Origin: Chromohalobacter israelensis
Lineage (GTDB): Bacteria > Pseudomonadota > Gammaproteobacteria > Pseudomonadales > Halomonadaceae
DNA length: 64,000 nt
NCBI GenBank assembly: GCA_000761475.1
Contig: JQNW01000003.1
Location: forward strand, 62,001-126,000
Direction of reading: 5' to 3'
The notes below the pieces were generated by a model. The model searched no databases, was not told the origin of the DNA, and was given only the letters and a program-made list of their open reading frames with translations. Positions 42,511 to 51,496 of the stretch are shown here, piece by piece (within the stretch, counting starts at the first letter, position 1; the number at the start of each line of letters is the position of its first letter). The translations under genes were made by a program, and so were the position numbers.

Positions 42511-43884
42511 CTAGCCTTTCCCCTTCGATGGTCGCTCCAGCAGCGGCTCCAGCGCCTCCAGACAGGCCACGACCTCTTCCTCGCTGTTGTAATGACTCAG
42601 CGACAACCGCGTGGCCGCCTTGTACCCGAACGGCGCGAGCAAGCGCTCGGCCTCGGGCGAGCGCAAGAGCTGGGCGCTGATCCCCGTGGCGGCCAGCCAC
42701 TGCACCACCTCCCACGCTTCGATTCCCCGCACATCGAACGCCAGGGTGCCGTCTCGCCATCGCGCATGCGGCGCGCCGATCACCCGCACGCGGGGATGCC
42801 CCTGCAAGCCGCAGCGGGAAAGCCGGGGCGTGGTGGTGGTAATGGCGGCACTCGTCGTCGGCATGCCGTCATCGACGCCATGCAACAGGCGCTGCAGCAA
42901 GGCCCGCTCATGGGCCTGAATTGCCTCGCTCGCCGCCACCAGGCGCGGACGCCGGGGAATGGCCGTGGAGAAATGCCCGCCCAGCCAGTCCAGATACGCC
43001 ACCCACTCGGTGATGCTCGCCAACGCCGCGGAGGCCTCGTCCCGCCGTGGCGGCATCAGGCCGCTCGGCGGTGCATCGCGCATGGCCAGACACAGCCGCC
43101 GCGACAGCCACGCAAACCCTTGCCGAGGGCGGCAGAAGAGCGCCTCCGACCCCACCACATAGGCATCGACCTCCCACTGCGCCACGTCCAGCGGCCCATG
43201 CCCGGCGTGATGCGCGCCCAGCACCAGGATGAAGCACGCCGGCGCCACCCGGCGAATGGCGCTGGCGATGCCGGGCACGTCCTGACGCATGCCCGTCATG
43301 GGGCAGGTATGCATCAGCGTGGCAACGCGGGTTTCCGGGGTGATCCAGCGCTCAACGTCCGGCGTCTCCAGCCGACCGGTCAGCGGATTCACCGGCACCG
43401 TGGCGGTACGCAGCGCTCGCTGCCTGGCGCGTAGCGCGATGGTCGCGGGCTCCTCGACAGGCGCCAGCGCCGTGCTCACCACCTGGCTCTGCGGGGGAAT
43501 CGACTCCAGCGCCAGGCCCAATACCCGGGCCCAGCACTCATCCACGCTGGGCGCCCGCCACAAGCGACCATGCGACGCGCCCAGCAGAGTCTCGAGATCC
43601 TCCCAGCCGTGGGTGGCCACTGCTGCCTGAGCCGGGTACCCCGGCGCCTCCGCCTCCAGCGGCGCCGGCAGGCTCGCCAGCTCCGCCCCCGCCTGCACCG
43701 CTGCCTTCAAGGCCAGCGGCTCCCCGGCACCATTCATATGAATCCGCCTGCCATCGACGGGGCAATGATCGACGTAATAGAAACGTGTACGTACTCGCGC
43801 CTGCAACGCCTCGCCGAACAACCCCGTCTCGTCGCAGGGTGGTGTGCCGTCGTGATGGCAGGCGGACGCTCGAACCGGTGGCAT
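42511..43884 (-). CDS. Class V aminotransferase-like protein lacking key PLP residues
   Basis: A 457-residue protein with the layout of the cysteine-desulfurase/selenocysteine-lyase group. The usual cofactor segment (D-x-A-Q-x-x-G-H-x-P-x-D-V ... S-x-H-K) appears as VLGAHHAGHGPLDVAQWEVDAYVVGSEALFCRPRQGF. The Asp and Gln that hold the pyridine ring are Gly and His, and the Schiff-base HK is replaced by EA. It should therefore not bind PLP in the normal way. The N-terminus (HHDGTPPCDETGLF) and the end region (LAATGISAQLLRSPEAERLL) are intact. The start at 43884 has GGAGG about 8 nt upstream; an ATG at 43914 is possible. Confidence 0.72.
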   Translation of the reverse strand: MPPVRASACHHDGTPPCDETGLFGEALQARVRTRFYYVDHCPVDGRRIHMNGAGEPLALKAAVQAGAELASLPAPLEAEAPGYPAQAAVATHGWEDLETLLGASHGRLWRAPSVDECWARVLGLALESIPPQSQVVSTALAPVEEPATIALRARQRALRTATVPVNPLTGRLETPDVERWITPETRVATLMHTCPMTGMRQDVPGIASAIRRVAPACFILVLGAHHAGHGPLDVAQWEVDAYVVGSEALFCRPRQGFAWLSRRLCLAMRDAPPSGLMPPRRDEASAALASITEWVAYLDWLGGHFSTAIPRRPRLVAASEAIQAHERALLQRLLHGVDDGMPTTSAAITTTTPRLSRCGLQGHPRVRVIGAPHARWRDGTLAFDVRGIEAWEVVQWLAATGISAQLLRSPEAERLLAPFGYKAATRLSLSHYNSEEEVVACLEALEPLLERPSKGKG

Positions 43885-44281
43885 GGTGTCTTCCCTCCCG
43901 TGAGAACGTAACAAAGAAGTTGCTTTATAAGTAACTATTGGTTAATAATTCCTGGAAGGCAAGCCCGCTGTAAGCGTTGGATGACGCATTCCTACGCCTA
44001 CCGTCAGTCCCAATTTAAGCGATAGCGTCTCGTAACCTGTTGTAAACGTAGTAATGTTTAAGGTAATGTAGGCTTTTTAGAATTAAGCATAATTAATATG
44101 CATAATTAAATAAAAATTAAGAATAAATAGAAGTACGCAACGGTGGTGCGGCAATGCCCACCGACACGGCAGGGCTCGTGCCATGACGACGCAATCGACG
44201 CGTCGTCGATGAGACATGAGCCATAAAGGGAAGCTCCCATTCGCTACCTGCCGAATGGGCGCACATTGAAGGTACGCGGTT
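43885..44281. other. AT-rich divergent spacer upstream of the polysaccharide locus
   Basis: No gene. Bases 44083-44135 are almost pure A and T (AATTAATATGCATAATTAAA) and should hold the promoter of the first wzz-like gene. Such DNA is a natural target for MvaT (inference). Confidence 0.5.
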
Positions 44282-45379
44282 ATGTCCATGGAATACGCTC
44301 GTCATGACGATGACGAGATCGACTTATCTCAACTTCTCAATCACTTGATCGACGGCTGGTACTGGATCGTAGGGTGCGTGGTGGCAGCCTTGGTGCTGGC
44401 GGGCGCGTATCTCGCCATGACAACGCCCCAATACGAGACCTCGTTTCGGGCCACGCCGGCGGCGGCGTCCAATTTCGCTGGCATGAACCTGCTTCCGGGC
44501 TTCTCGGTCTCGCCGCAGGATGCCTACACCACGCTGGGTAACCGTCTGAGCAGTTTCCAGAACTTTCAGGAGTACGTCAGGTCCCATCGCGAGGCTTTCG
44601 TTATCCCCGAAGAAGCCTCTCTGGCGGATCTCTTCACGGATCGGCTCGATATCACCGGCCTGACCTCCGAGGTCAACGGATCCAGCGAGTTGAGCTTGAC
44701 CTACCGTTACCCCGAAGGTGAATCGGGTCACCGGATTCTCAACGGCTATGTCAACGCCACCGCCGAACAGGTCTGGAGCGAACTCAAGAACCGTTTTGCC
44801 CGAGCCAACCAGGCCAAGATCGCGGCCCTCAACACGCGTCTGCAGGTCGGTGAGGACAAGCTGCTCGCCGAGCGTGAGCACCGCCTGTTCGCGCTGGACA
44901 ACGCCATCAGCACTGCACGGGCCCTGGGCATCGAAGCGCCCACCACGCCTCAGGAATTCGGCCAGCTCAATCCCAATAAAGAAGTGATCTACACTTCGCT
45001 TTCCGGCGATGGCCTGCCGTTGTATTTCATGGGCTACAAGACCCTCGAGGCCGAACGTGAGACGTTGAAAGGCAAACTGCATGATGGCCTCAGCAATGGC
45101 ACGCTTCGCAACATCCGCGAAGAGCTCGAACAGCGCCACCAAATTGCCGACATGCTCAAGAACGATAGCTTCTATCCGCTGGAAGAAGGCGTCTCCGAGC
45201 ATCCCGACGAGCGTGTGGTCAGCGTGATCGAACGCGCCTACCCGCAAGACGAGCCCGTGAAGCCACGCCCCGCGCTCGTGCTTGCGCTAGCCGTGATTCT
45301 CGGTGGCATGCTGGGCGTGTTCCTGGTCTTCATGAAGGCAGGACTGGGGGCGGTGCTGCGGCAGCGTCGTCAGGCGTAA
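44282..45379 (+). CDS. Wzz-family chain-length determinant (first)
   Basis: A 365-residue inner-membrane protein. DDEIDLSQLLNHLIDGWYWIVGCVVAALVLAGAYL is the Wzz N-terminus with the first membrane helix (about residues 27-48). A long periplasmic coiled-coil domain follows, then a C-terminal helix (ALVLALAVILGGMLGVFLVFMKAG). There is a proline before the second helix, as usual. There is no kinase domain, so it is Wzz not Wzc. It would set the modal length of the Wzy polymer. GAAGG lies about 8 nt before the start. Confidence 0.9.
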   Translation: MSMEYARHDDDEIDLSQLLNHLIDGWYWIVGCVVAALVLAGAYLAMTTPQYETSFRATPAAASNFAGMNLLPGFSVSPQDAYTTLGNRLSSFQNFQEYVRSHREAFVIPEEASLADLFTDRLDITGLTSEVNGSSELSLTYRYPEGESGHRILNGYVNATAEQVWSELKNRFARANQAKIAALNTRLQVGEDKLLAEREHRLFALDNAISTARALGIEAPTTPQEFGQLNPNKEVIYTSLSGDGLPLYFMGYKTLEAERETLKGKLHDGLSNGTLRNIREELEQRHQIADMLKNDSFYPLEEGVSEHPDERVVSVIERAYPQDEPVKPRPALVLALAVILGGMLGVFLVFMKAGLGAVLRQRRQA

Positions 45380-45383
45380 TTCC

Positions 45384-46157
45384 ATGATGGGCTTTCTCAC
45401 CGCGCCATGGCGTTGGCCATGGCGCCGGGCCATCGTGTGCTTGATGAAGCGACTGACCACCCGCTGGCCCTGGCTGTTGCTGGCGTGGGGAGTCGTCATG
45501 CTCATCGCGCTGGGGAGTGTTCTGTTCACGCCGGCTACATATCGGTATACCTCCGTCTACCACCTGGCAACGGCTCAGCAACGTGAGGCGCCAGCGGGGT
45601 CCATGGTACTGGTGTCGCCCTCGCGACTGGTGGGGCGGCTCCGGGCAGAGGTCATTCCCCAGGTCACGCGGCAACGTCTCTTGGCGTTGGGCGACACGCA
45701 GCCGCCTTTCACGCTCGAGGCCACGCATCCTCCTGGCAGCACCTTGATCGTGCTTTCTTCAAAGGCACCACGCCAACAAGGCATGAACGTCGAAGCCTGG
45801 CATCAGGCGGCGATATCGCGTTTGGCGGCGCGTGAACAGCGCCTGGCGGCCCGTCACAAGCGTTACATAGAGCGTCACCTGGCCACCCATCAAGCACTGC
45901 TCGAAACGCTCAAGGCGATGGGGCCTGGTGTCACCAGTGCGGCTCTGCTATCCGCCGAGTGGCAGCGGCAATATTGGCAACTGCAGCGCGATACATGGCG
46001 GGAAGGGCGCATCAAGCGTGTGGCGGAGCGAGAGGCGACGCCCTTGCCGCGCGACTGGGGGATCGCCTGGCGGTGGGGGGGCGCCATAGCGCTGCTCATC
46101 ACGGGAGTGGTGCTTATCCTCCCGGGGCGCCGTGGGCGTCGCAACGGCGTGTCGTGA
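45384..46157 (+). CDS. Wzz-like membrane protein (second, short)
   Basis: A 257-residue protein, 4 nt after the first wzz-like gene. One membrane helix near 30-48 (WLLLAWGVVMLIALGSVLF), a periplasmic region with YRYTSVYHLATAQQREAP as in chain-length proteins, a charged helical stretch (SRLAAREQRLAARHKRYIERHL), and a second helix near 227-246. It lacks the length of normal Wzz. The start is uncertain (45384 or MKRL at 45444); no clear ribosome site. It may partner the first Wzz (inference). Confidence 0.7.
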   Translation: MMGFLTAPWRWPWRRAIVCLMKRLTTRWPWLLLAWGVVMLIALGSVLFTPATYRYTSVYHLATAQQREAPAGSMVLVSPSRLVGRLRAEVIPQVTRQRLLALGDTQPPFTLEATHPPGSTLIVLSSKAPRQQGMNVEAWHQAAISRLAAREQRLAARHKRYIERHLATHQALLETLKAMGPGVTSAALLSAEWQRQYWQLQRDTWREGRIKRVAEREATPLPRDWGIAWRWGGAIALLITGVVLILPGRRGRRNGVS

Positions 46158-46473
46158 AAAGATGATGTCGCGTTCAGGCGACAAGCGAAGCGGCCGGACA
46201 CACAAAAAATCAACGTGTCAGTGGTAGAGAAGGGGGAAGGGGTCACATAGAATGGGGCGGCGTAACCAGGAGGGTTACGTATTGCTGTTTCTTCGAACCA
46301 AGCACCATCAACAACAGCGATGCCCTGACGGAGCTTCGGGGGCTGAACCAGGAAGGTGAGTGGCGCCCATCCAATGCGTTGCATCTTATCCTGTCGGCTT
46401 CTCGTGTTCGTTTGACCAGCTTGGCGCACCAAGCGGGGCAATCGCGCCTATTCTATGCTAGGGCCTTGGGAAG

Positions 46474-46496
46474 CCGCCCGGTGAATCCCCGGGCGG
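46474..46496 (+). other. Leader hairpin overlapping the ops element
   Basis: CCGCCCGG and CCGGGCGG pair perfectly around 7 bases. The right arm enters the ops sequence, resembling the JUMPStart layout of an RNA hairpin just before the RfaH site. Confidence 0.6.
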
Positions 46497-46503
46497 TAGC
46501 GTG
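46492..46503 (+). promoter_or_regulatory. ops element (RfaH recruitment site, JUMPStart core)
   Basis: GGCGGTAGCGTG is an exact match to the 12-base ops core known from E. coli and Salmonella LPS, capsule and F-plasmid operons. It lies in the transcribed leader, 42 nt before the third wzz-like gene. RfaH binds the paused polymerase here and suppresses termination in long, poorly translated operons. The genes from 46546 onward are thus likely RfaH-controlled. The two wzz-like genes before it are outside this control. Confidence 0.85.
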
Positions 46504-46545
46504 CCCAAACCATGACCTCTTTTGGCGATTAGGGAAAACCGCGTA

Positions 46546-47340
46546 ATGACACAACCGCCCGCCTCACAGTCCCCCACGCCTGAGCGCCGCTACGAACATG
46601 ACGATGAAATCTCCCTGGTGGATCTGGCCGTCATCCTCATTCGCCGCTGGAAAGCCATGGCCGTGATATTTTTCGTGGTCGTTGGCATTGCCTTAGCGGC
46701 TGCGTTTTTGTTGCCCAAGAGCTACCAATACATCTCGCTCTATAGCGTGGCCGAGTACACCAATCAAAATGGGCAACGCGTGGGCGTGGAATCACCAGCC
46801 TCTGCCGTTGCCAAGGTGCAAAACCTTTACCTGGGGCAAGCCACACGCAAGCTGCTGGAAAAGCATGAGCTGGAATCGCTTCCATTCGAGGTGAGCGCCT
46901 CCAACCCCAGTAATACGCTATTGCTGCAATTGGATAGCGAAGCGGCGGAAGATAATCAACCTCTTGTTGCTGAGCTGCACCAACAGATCATCGACCGTCT
47001 GCAGCAAGACCAGGCGCAACTCGTCGAGCGCCGGCATGATTCGTTGGAGCGTCAACTGACCTCCGCCAAACAGGCATTGGAAAGTGCTCAGCAGTCCGAT
47101 AGCCCCAGCGCCGCCGAATTGATTGCGACCTACTACAGCCGTATTTCAGATATCGAAGGCCAGCTCAATGAGCTGCGAGAAGGGGAGGTGACGCAGCATG
47201 CGGTGCAAAGTCTGTCTGCTACTAGCACAGGCAAAAAGCTCATAGTTGCTCTGGGCATTGTGCTCGGGGGCATGCTAGCCGTTATAGGAGCTTTTGTGCT
47301 GCAGTTTGCCGGTATAGTACGCCGCAGCATGAAAAGATAA
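46546..47340 (+). CDS. Wzz-family chain-length determinant (third)
   Basis: A 264-residue Wzz: EHDDEISLVDLAVILIRRWKAMAVIFFVVVGIALAAAFLLP gives the N-terminal motif and first helix, KSYQYISLYSVAEY the first periplasmic strand, then a coiled coil (DRLQQDQAQLVERRHDSLERQLTSAKQAL). The second helix is near residue 230-255 (KLIVALGIVLGGMLAVIGAFVLQFAG). AGGGAAA lies about 9 nt before the ATG. It is the first gene after the ops element. Confidence 0.92.
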   Translation: MTQPPASQSPTPERRYEHDDEISLVDLAVILIRRWKAMAVIFFVVVGIALAAAFLLPKSYQYISLYSVAEYTNQNGQRVGVESPASAVAKVQNLYLGQATRKLLEKHELESLPFEVSASNPSNTLLLQLDSEAAEDNQPLVAELHQQIIDRLQQDQAQLVERRHDSLERQLTSAKQALESAQQSDSPSAAELIATYYSRISDIEGQLNELREGEVTQHAVQSLSATSTGKKLIVALGIVLGGMLAVIGAFVLQFAGIVRRSMKR

Positions 47341-47352
47341 AAGGCTAATAGG

Positions 47353-48615
47353 TTGCCATCACTTCCAGTTTTAAAATTAATTAACGTAGGGCTGCGCGGG
47401 AGTACGCTAGTATCCAAATTCTCCCTGCTATTTTTCCTGGCGTACTTTCTGGAGCCTTCTTCGGTTGCGCTGTACGGCCTGGTTGCAGCCACTGTCGCTT
47501 ACTCGATATATGGGCTAGGGTTTGATTTTTATTCCTATAGCACAAGAGAGTTGCTAGGCACAGCTTCAGGGCAGTGGATGAGACTAATTAGAGATCAAGG
47601 TGTCTTTTTTGTATTGATGTATATCCTTGTGCTCCCTTTGCTGCTACTGGTTTTTGTGTTGGGTTTTTTGCCATGGAGTATCGTTCTGTGGTTTATGATA
47701 CTGGTGGTGCTGGAGCACTTGGCCCAAGAGATAAATAGACTCCTGATAGCGATGGGGCACCAGCTTTTAGCAAGTATCGTACTTTTCTTGAGGTCGGGTG
47801 TATGGGCGGCGCTAGTGGCTCTTGTTTTCTGGTGTGTGCCTTCTACAAGGAGTCTTGATACTGTATTTTTATTTTGGTGCTTAGGAGCTGGTTTAGCTTG
47901 TGGTCTGGGTGGGGCGAAGTTGCTATCTCTGGATAAGAAGTCGCTAAAAAAACCAGTCGATTGGCGCTGGATTAAAAGAGGTGTTGTAGTAGCGGTTCCT
48001 CTTTTAATAGCCACACTTTCAATTCGTGGCGTGTTTACCATTGATCGCTATTGGATGGGGGCGCTTTCTGGAGATGGTGCTTTGGCCGCATACGTTCTCT
48101 ACGCCGGCATTGCCAATGCAATTATGTCGTTTCTGGATGCTGGAGTCTTTGTTTTTCTTTATCCGAAACTGGTGAGTGCCTTTAAGAGTGGCGATCAACG
48201 GCTATACAGGAAAAGCATGAAGGCCCTGTTGCTTCAAACCGTATGGGTTTCTTTAGCTCTTGCCGTACTGGCTGGGCTGCTAATATATCCACTATTGATG
48301 ATTTTGGATAAGCCAGTCTATTCTGACTACCTTCCCGTTTTATACTTGATGCTTTTTGCGATAACGCTGAATGCGCTCAGCATGGTGCCGCATTACGGGA
48401 TGTACGCAATGTCGTATGATCGAGGTATCATAGTGCCACATATAGTGGCTATGCTGGTGTTTTTGTCCACAGTAGTTGCCCTATCTTCATGGTGGACGGT
48501 TTACGCAGTGCCTTTGGCGCTCATAATTACATTTGGTGGTCTTCTTCTTCATAAAACGTGGCTGTATCACCGCTATAAGAAAAAAGTTGGCTCTGCTGAC
48601 TTTTGCTTTTCGTGA
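47353..48615 (+). CDS. Polysaccharide flippase, Wzx-like
   Basis: A 420-residue protein with 12 or so hydrophobic helices. LKLINVGLRGSTLVSKFSLLFFLAYFLEPSSVALYGLVAATVAYS fits the start of the oligosaccharide flippase (MATE/MVF-like) family. It should flip the undecaprenyl-linked repeat across the inner membrane. It uses a TTG start, the only one giving the complete first helix, with AAAGG upstream. GC content drops compared with core genes. Confidence 0.82.
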   Translation: MPSLPVLKLINVGLRGSTLVSKFSLLFFLAYFLEPSSVALYGLVAATVAYSIYGLGFDFYSYSTRELLGTASGQWMRLIRDQGVFFVLMYILVLPLLLLVFVLGFLPWSIVLWFMILVVLEHLAQEINRLLIAMGHQLLASIVLFLRSGVWAALVALVFWCVPSTRSLDTVFLFWCLGAGLACGLGGAKLLSLDKKSLKKPVDWRWIKRGVVVAVPLLIATLSIRGVFTIDRYWMGALSGDGALAAYVLYAGIANAIMSFLDAGVFVFLYPKLVSAFKSGDQRLYRKSMKALLLQTVWVSLALAVLAGLLIYPLLMILDKPVYSDYLPVLYLMLFAITLNALSMVPHYGMYAMSYDRGIIVPHIVAMLVFLSTVVALSSWWTVYAVPLALIITFGGLLLHKTWLYHRYKKKVGSADFCFS

Positions 48616-48633
48616 AATCTGACGGGAAATAAA

Positions 48634-49632
48634 ATGTTCGATAACTCTTCAATTCTTGTTACTGGCGGCACCGGCTCCTTTGGCCACACTTTTATTCCAA
48701 TGCTGCTGGAGCGCTACAACCCTAAGCGTGTCATCATATTCTCACGCGACGAAATGAAGCAATGGGAGATGGCAAAAAAGTTTCAGCACGATTCCCGTGT
48801 GCGCTTTTTTATTGGAGACGTTCGTGACCGTGATCGCATTTACCGTGCGTTAGACGGTGTCGATTACGTAGTACATGCGGCCGCGACCAAGATCGTGCCG
48901 ACAGCCGAGTACAACCCGTTCGAGTGCGTGAAGACCAACGTGCAAGGCGCCATGAACCTGATTGATGCCTGTATCGATAAGGGGGTCAAGAAAGTGGTGG
49001 CGCTCTCGACGGACAAGGCCAGTAGCCCGATCAACCTTTACGGTGCGACCAAGCTGACATCCGACAAGCTGTTCGTGGCGGGCAACTCCTACGCAGGTGG
49101 TCATGACACGCGCTTCGCTGTCGTGCGCTACGGCAACGTCATGGGCTCGCGAGGTTCCGTGATTCCCTTCTTCATGTCCATTCGTGACAAGGGAACGCTG
49201 CCCATCACAGATGCGCGCATGACGCGCTTCATGATCTCGCTCGAGCAGGGTGTCGAACTCGTTTGGCATGCATTCCAGGACATGGAAGGCGGCGAGATCT
49301 ATGTCAAGAAAATCCCTTCCATGAACGTGACTGACCTGGCCCGCGTGATCGCCCCGGAAGCCAAGCAAGAGGTCGTGGGTATTCGTCCGGGGGAAAAGCT
49401 GCACGAGCAGATGATCGGTTCGGAAGATGCCTACTACACCTATGAGTACCCTGAGCACTTCAAGATCCTGCCGGCCATCAATAGCTGGGATCAAGACGCC
49501 AATCGCATCAAGGATGGCAAAAAGGTGCCGGAAGGTTTTGTCTATGCCAGTGACAACAACGCTGAATGGATGACAGACGCGGAGCTGAAAAGCTGGATCG
49601 ATGAAAACTGGGAAAAAATTGGAGCGATCTGA
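48634..49632 (+). CDS. pseB: UDP-GlcNAc 4,6-dehydratase (inverting) PseB
   Basis: This is the first step of CMP-pseudaminic acid synthesis: C6 dehydration and C5 inversion of UDP-GlcNAc. The 332-residue SDR enzyme has the NAD(P) motif ILVTGGTGSFGHTF, FSRDEMKQWEMAKKF, HAAATKIVPTAEYNPFE (PseB-type, Lys in TKIVP), the YGATK catalytic pair, and GNVMGSRGSVIPFF. It sits in a run of pse genes with overlapping ends. Confidence 0.96.
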   Translation: MFDNSSILVTGGTGSFGHTFIPMLLERYNPKRVIIFSRDEMKQWEMAKKFQHDSRVRFFIGDVRDRDRIYRALDGVDYVVHAAATKIVPTAEYNPFECVKTNVQGAMNLIDACIDKGVKKVVALSTDKASSPINLYGATKLTSDKLFVAGNSYAGGHDTRFAVVRYGNVMGSRGSVIPFFMSIRDKGTLPITDARMTRFMISLEQGVELVWHAFQDMEGGEIYVKKIPSMNVTDLARVIAPEAKQEVVGIRPGEKLHEQMIGSEDAYYTYEYPEHFKILPAINSWDQDANRIKDGKKVPEGFVYASDNNAEWMTDAELKSWIDENWEKIGAI

Positions 49633-50795
49633 TGATTCCCTATGGCCGCCAAGACATACAGCCACAAGACATTGAAGCCGTTATCGACGTATTGCGCTCG
49701 GACTTTCTGACGCAAGGGCCGGCAGTGCCTCGTTTTGAAACGCAAGTGGCAGAGAAGGTAGGCGCGCGGCATGCTTTGGCCGTCAATAGTGCGACGTCTG
49801 CACTGCACATAGCGTGTCTGGCTCTGGGGTTGAGCGAAGGCGACTGGCTCTGGACAAGCCCGATTACCTTCGTGGCCTCGGCAAACTGTGGCCGCTACTG
49901 TGGCGCCCAGGTTGATTTCGTGGATATCGACCCGCATACGTACAATCTTTGCCCCAAGGCGCTGGAAGCCAAGCTCAAGCATGCCGAGCAGGAAGGGCGG
50001 CTTCCCAAGGTTGTGGTGGCGGTGCATCTGTGTGGTCAACCTTGCGACATGCAGGCCATCCATGCGCTAGCGCAACGGTATGGTTTCAAAGTCATTGAAG
50101 ACGCCTCGCACGCTATTGGAGGCAAGTACCAGGGCGAGTACATAGGCAACGGGCGCTACAGTGATATCACGGTGTTCAGCTTTCACCCGGTGAAGATCAT
50201 CACGACCGCTGAGGGCGGCATGGCACTCACCAATGATGGTGGCCTTGCCGAGCGTATGGATTTGCTGCGTAGCCATGGGGTGACACGTAATCCGGAACTG
50301 ATGACGCAAGAAGCCGATGGCCCCTGGTATTACCAGCAGGTTGACCTGGGTTTCAACTACCGCATGACGGAGTTGCAAGCGGCACTCGGCGTTTCTCAGT
50401 TGGATCGCCTCGATGATTACGTGGCACGCCGAAACGCGCTGGCAGCGCGGTACGATGACCTTCTCGCGGATTTGCCAGTGACAACACCTTGGCAACATCC
50501 CGATAGTTACTCCGGGCGGCACCTGTATGTGATCCGCCTGCAGCATGAGCGTCTATCGATGAGCCATCGAGAGGTTTTCGAGGCGCTACGAGAGCAGGGG
50601 GTGGGCGTGAACCTGCACTACATCCCCGTGCACACCCAGCCCTACTACCAAACAATGGGGTTCCAGAGCGGTGACTTTCCCGAAGCGGAGCGCTACTACG
50701 CCGAAGCCATTAGCTTACCTTTATTTCCTACCATGACTGAAGGGCAGCAGGATGAAGTGGTCGAGGCACTCAAGAAAGCGGTGGGGGAAGTATGA
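49632..50795 (+). CDS. pseC: UDP-4-amino-4,6-dideoxy-sugar transaminase PseC
   Basis: A PLP enzyme that aminates C4 of the PseB product. The 387-residue protein has IPYGRQDIQPQDIEAVIDVLRSDFLTQGP, AVNSATSALHIACLALGL, VIEDASHAIGG (cofactor Asp) and the lysine in FSFHPVKIITTAEGG, which is Lys-containing HPVK as in PseC/WecE-type enzymes. The GFNYRMTELQAALG motif is present. It starts 1 nt into the pseB stop region and overlaps pseF by 4 nt. Confidence 0.96.
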   Translation: MIPYGRQDIQPQDIEAVIDVLRSDFLTQGPAVPRFETQVAEKVGARHALAVNSATSALHIACLALGLSEGDWLWTSPITFVASANCGRYCGAQVDFVDIDPHTYNLCPKALEAKLKHAEQEGRLPKVVVAVHLCGQPCDMQAIHALAQRYGFKVIEDASHAIGGKYQGEYIGNGRYSDITVFSFHPVKIITTAEGGMALTNDGGLAERMDLLRSHGVTRNPELMTQEADGPWYYQQVDLGFNYRMTELQAALGVSQLDRLDDYVARRNALAARYDDLLADLPVTTPWQHPDSYSGRHLYVIRLQHERLSMSHREVFEALREQGVGVNLHYIPVHTQPYYQTMGFQSGDFPEAERYYAEAISLPLFPTMTEGQQDEVVEALKKAVGEV

Positions 50796-51496
50796 ATATT
50801 GCGGTGATACCCGCACGCGGTGGCAGCAAGCGTATACCACGCAAGAACATCAAGGACTTCGGCGGGCGCCCCATGATCGCTTGGTCGATAGAGGCGGCTC
50901 GCCAGAGTGAATGTTTTGATCGCATTCTCGTCAGCACCGATGACTCCGAGATTGCGGAAGTGGCGCAGCGCCATGGCGCTGACGTTCCTTTCATGCGACC
51001 CGCCGCGCTATCCGATGACCATACCGGTACGATTCCGGTTATTGCGCATGCGATCGAGTGGCTGCAAGAACATGGTGAGATGCCCGAAGCGGTATGTTGC
51101 CTTTATGCGACCGCGCCGTTCGTGACACCAGGCGCCTTGCAGCAAGGTTACCGTGCGCTGAACGAGCACATCGACGCCGATTACGCGTTCTCCGTCACGA
51201 GCTTTCCTTTTCCTATCCAGCGTGCCTTGCGGATGACAAGCAATGGGCGCGTCGAGATGTTTCAGCCTGAGCATTTCAATACCCGCTCTCAGGATCTGGA
51301 AGAAGCCTGGCATGATGCCGGCCAGTTTTATTGGGGCCGCACAGATGCCTGGCAGGCCGGTCGTGCGCTGTTTGGACAGCGTTCGATACCCATCCCTATG
51401 CCACGCCACCGCGTACAGGATATCGATGCACCCGAGGACTGGGAGCGCGCTGAATGGCTGTTTCGCGCACTGCACCAGGTAGATAGCAATTCATGA
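50792..51496 (+). CDS. pseF: Pseudaminic acid cytidylyltransferase PseF
   Basis: PseF activates pseudaminic acid with CTP. The 234-residue protein has the CMP-sialate synthetase fold: AVIPARGGSKRIPRKNIKDFGGRPMIAWSIEAA, FDRILVSTDDSEIAEVA and VQDIDAPEDWERAEW. It overlaps pseC and pseG by 4 nt each (ATGA). Confidence 0.95.
   Translation: MNIAVIPARGGSKRIPRKNIKDFGGRPMIAWSIEAARQSECFDRILVSTDDSEIAEVAQRHGADVPFMRPAALSDDHTGTIPVIAHAIEWLQEHGEMPEAVCCLYATAPFVTPGALQQGYRALNEHIDADYAFSVTSFPFPIQRALRMTSNGRVEMFQPEHFNTRSQDLEEAWHDAGQFYWGRTDAWQAGRALFGQRSIPIPMPRHRVQDIDAPEDWERAEWLFRALHQVDSNS

Larger units (their letters stand above)
46158..46545. other. 388-base leader with ops/JUMPStart region
   Basis: No protein gene is convincing. 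The last 110 bases form the leader of the main polysaccharide operon, with a strong hairpin (46474-46496) overlapping the ops element (46492-46503). A promoter must lie upstream, but I see no clear -35/-10 pair. Confidence 0.55.

Noticed and set aside
46412-46459. TTGACC and TATGCT as a promoter for the ops leader
   Set aside because: Spacing is 36 bases, far too long for a sigma-70 promoter.
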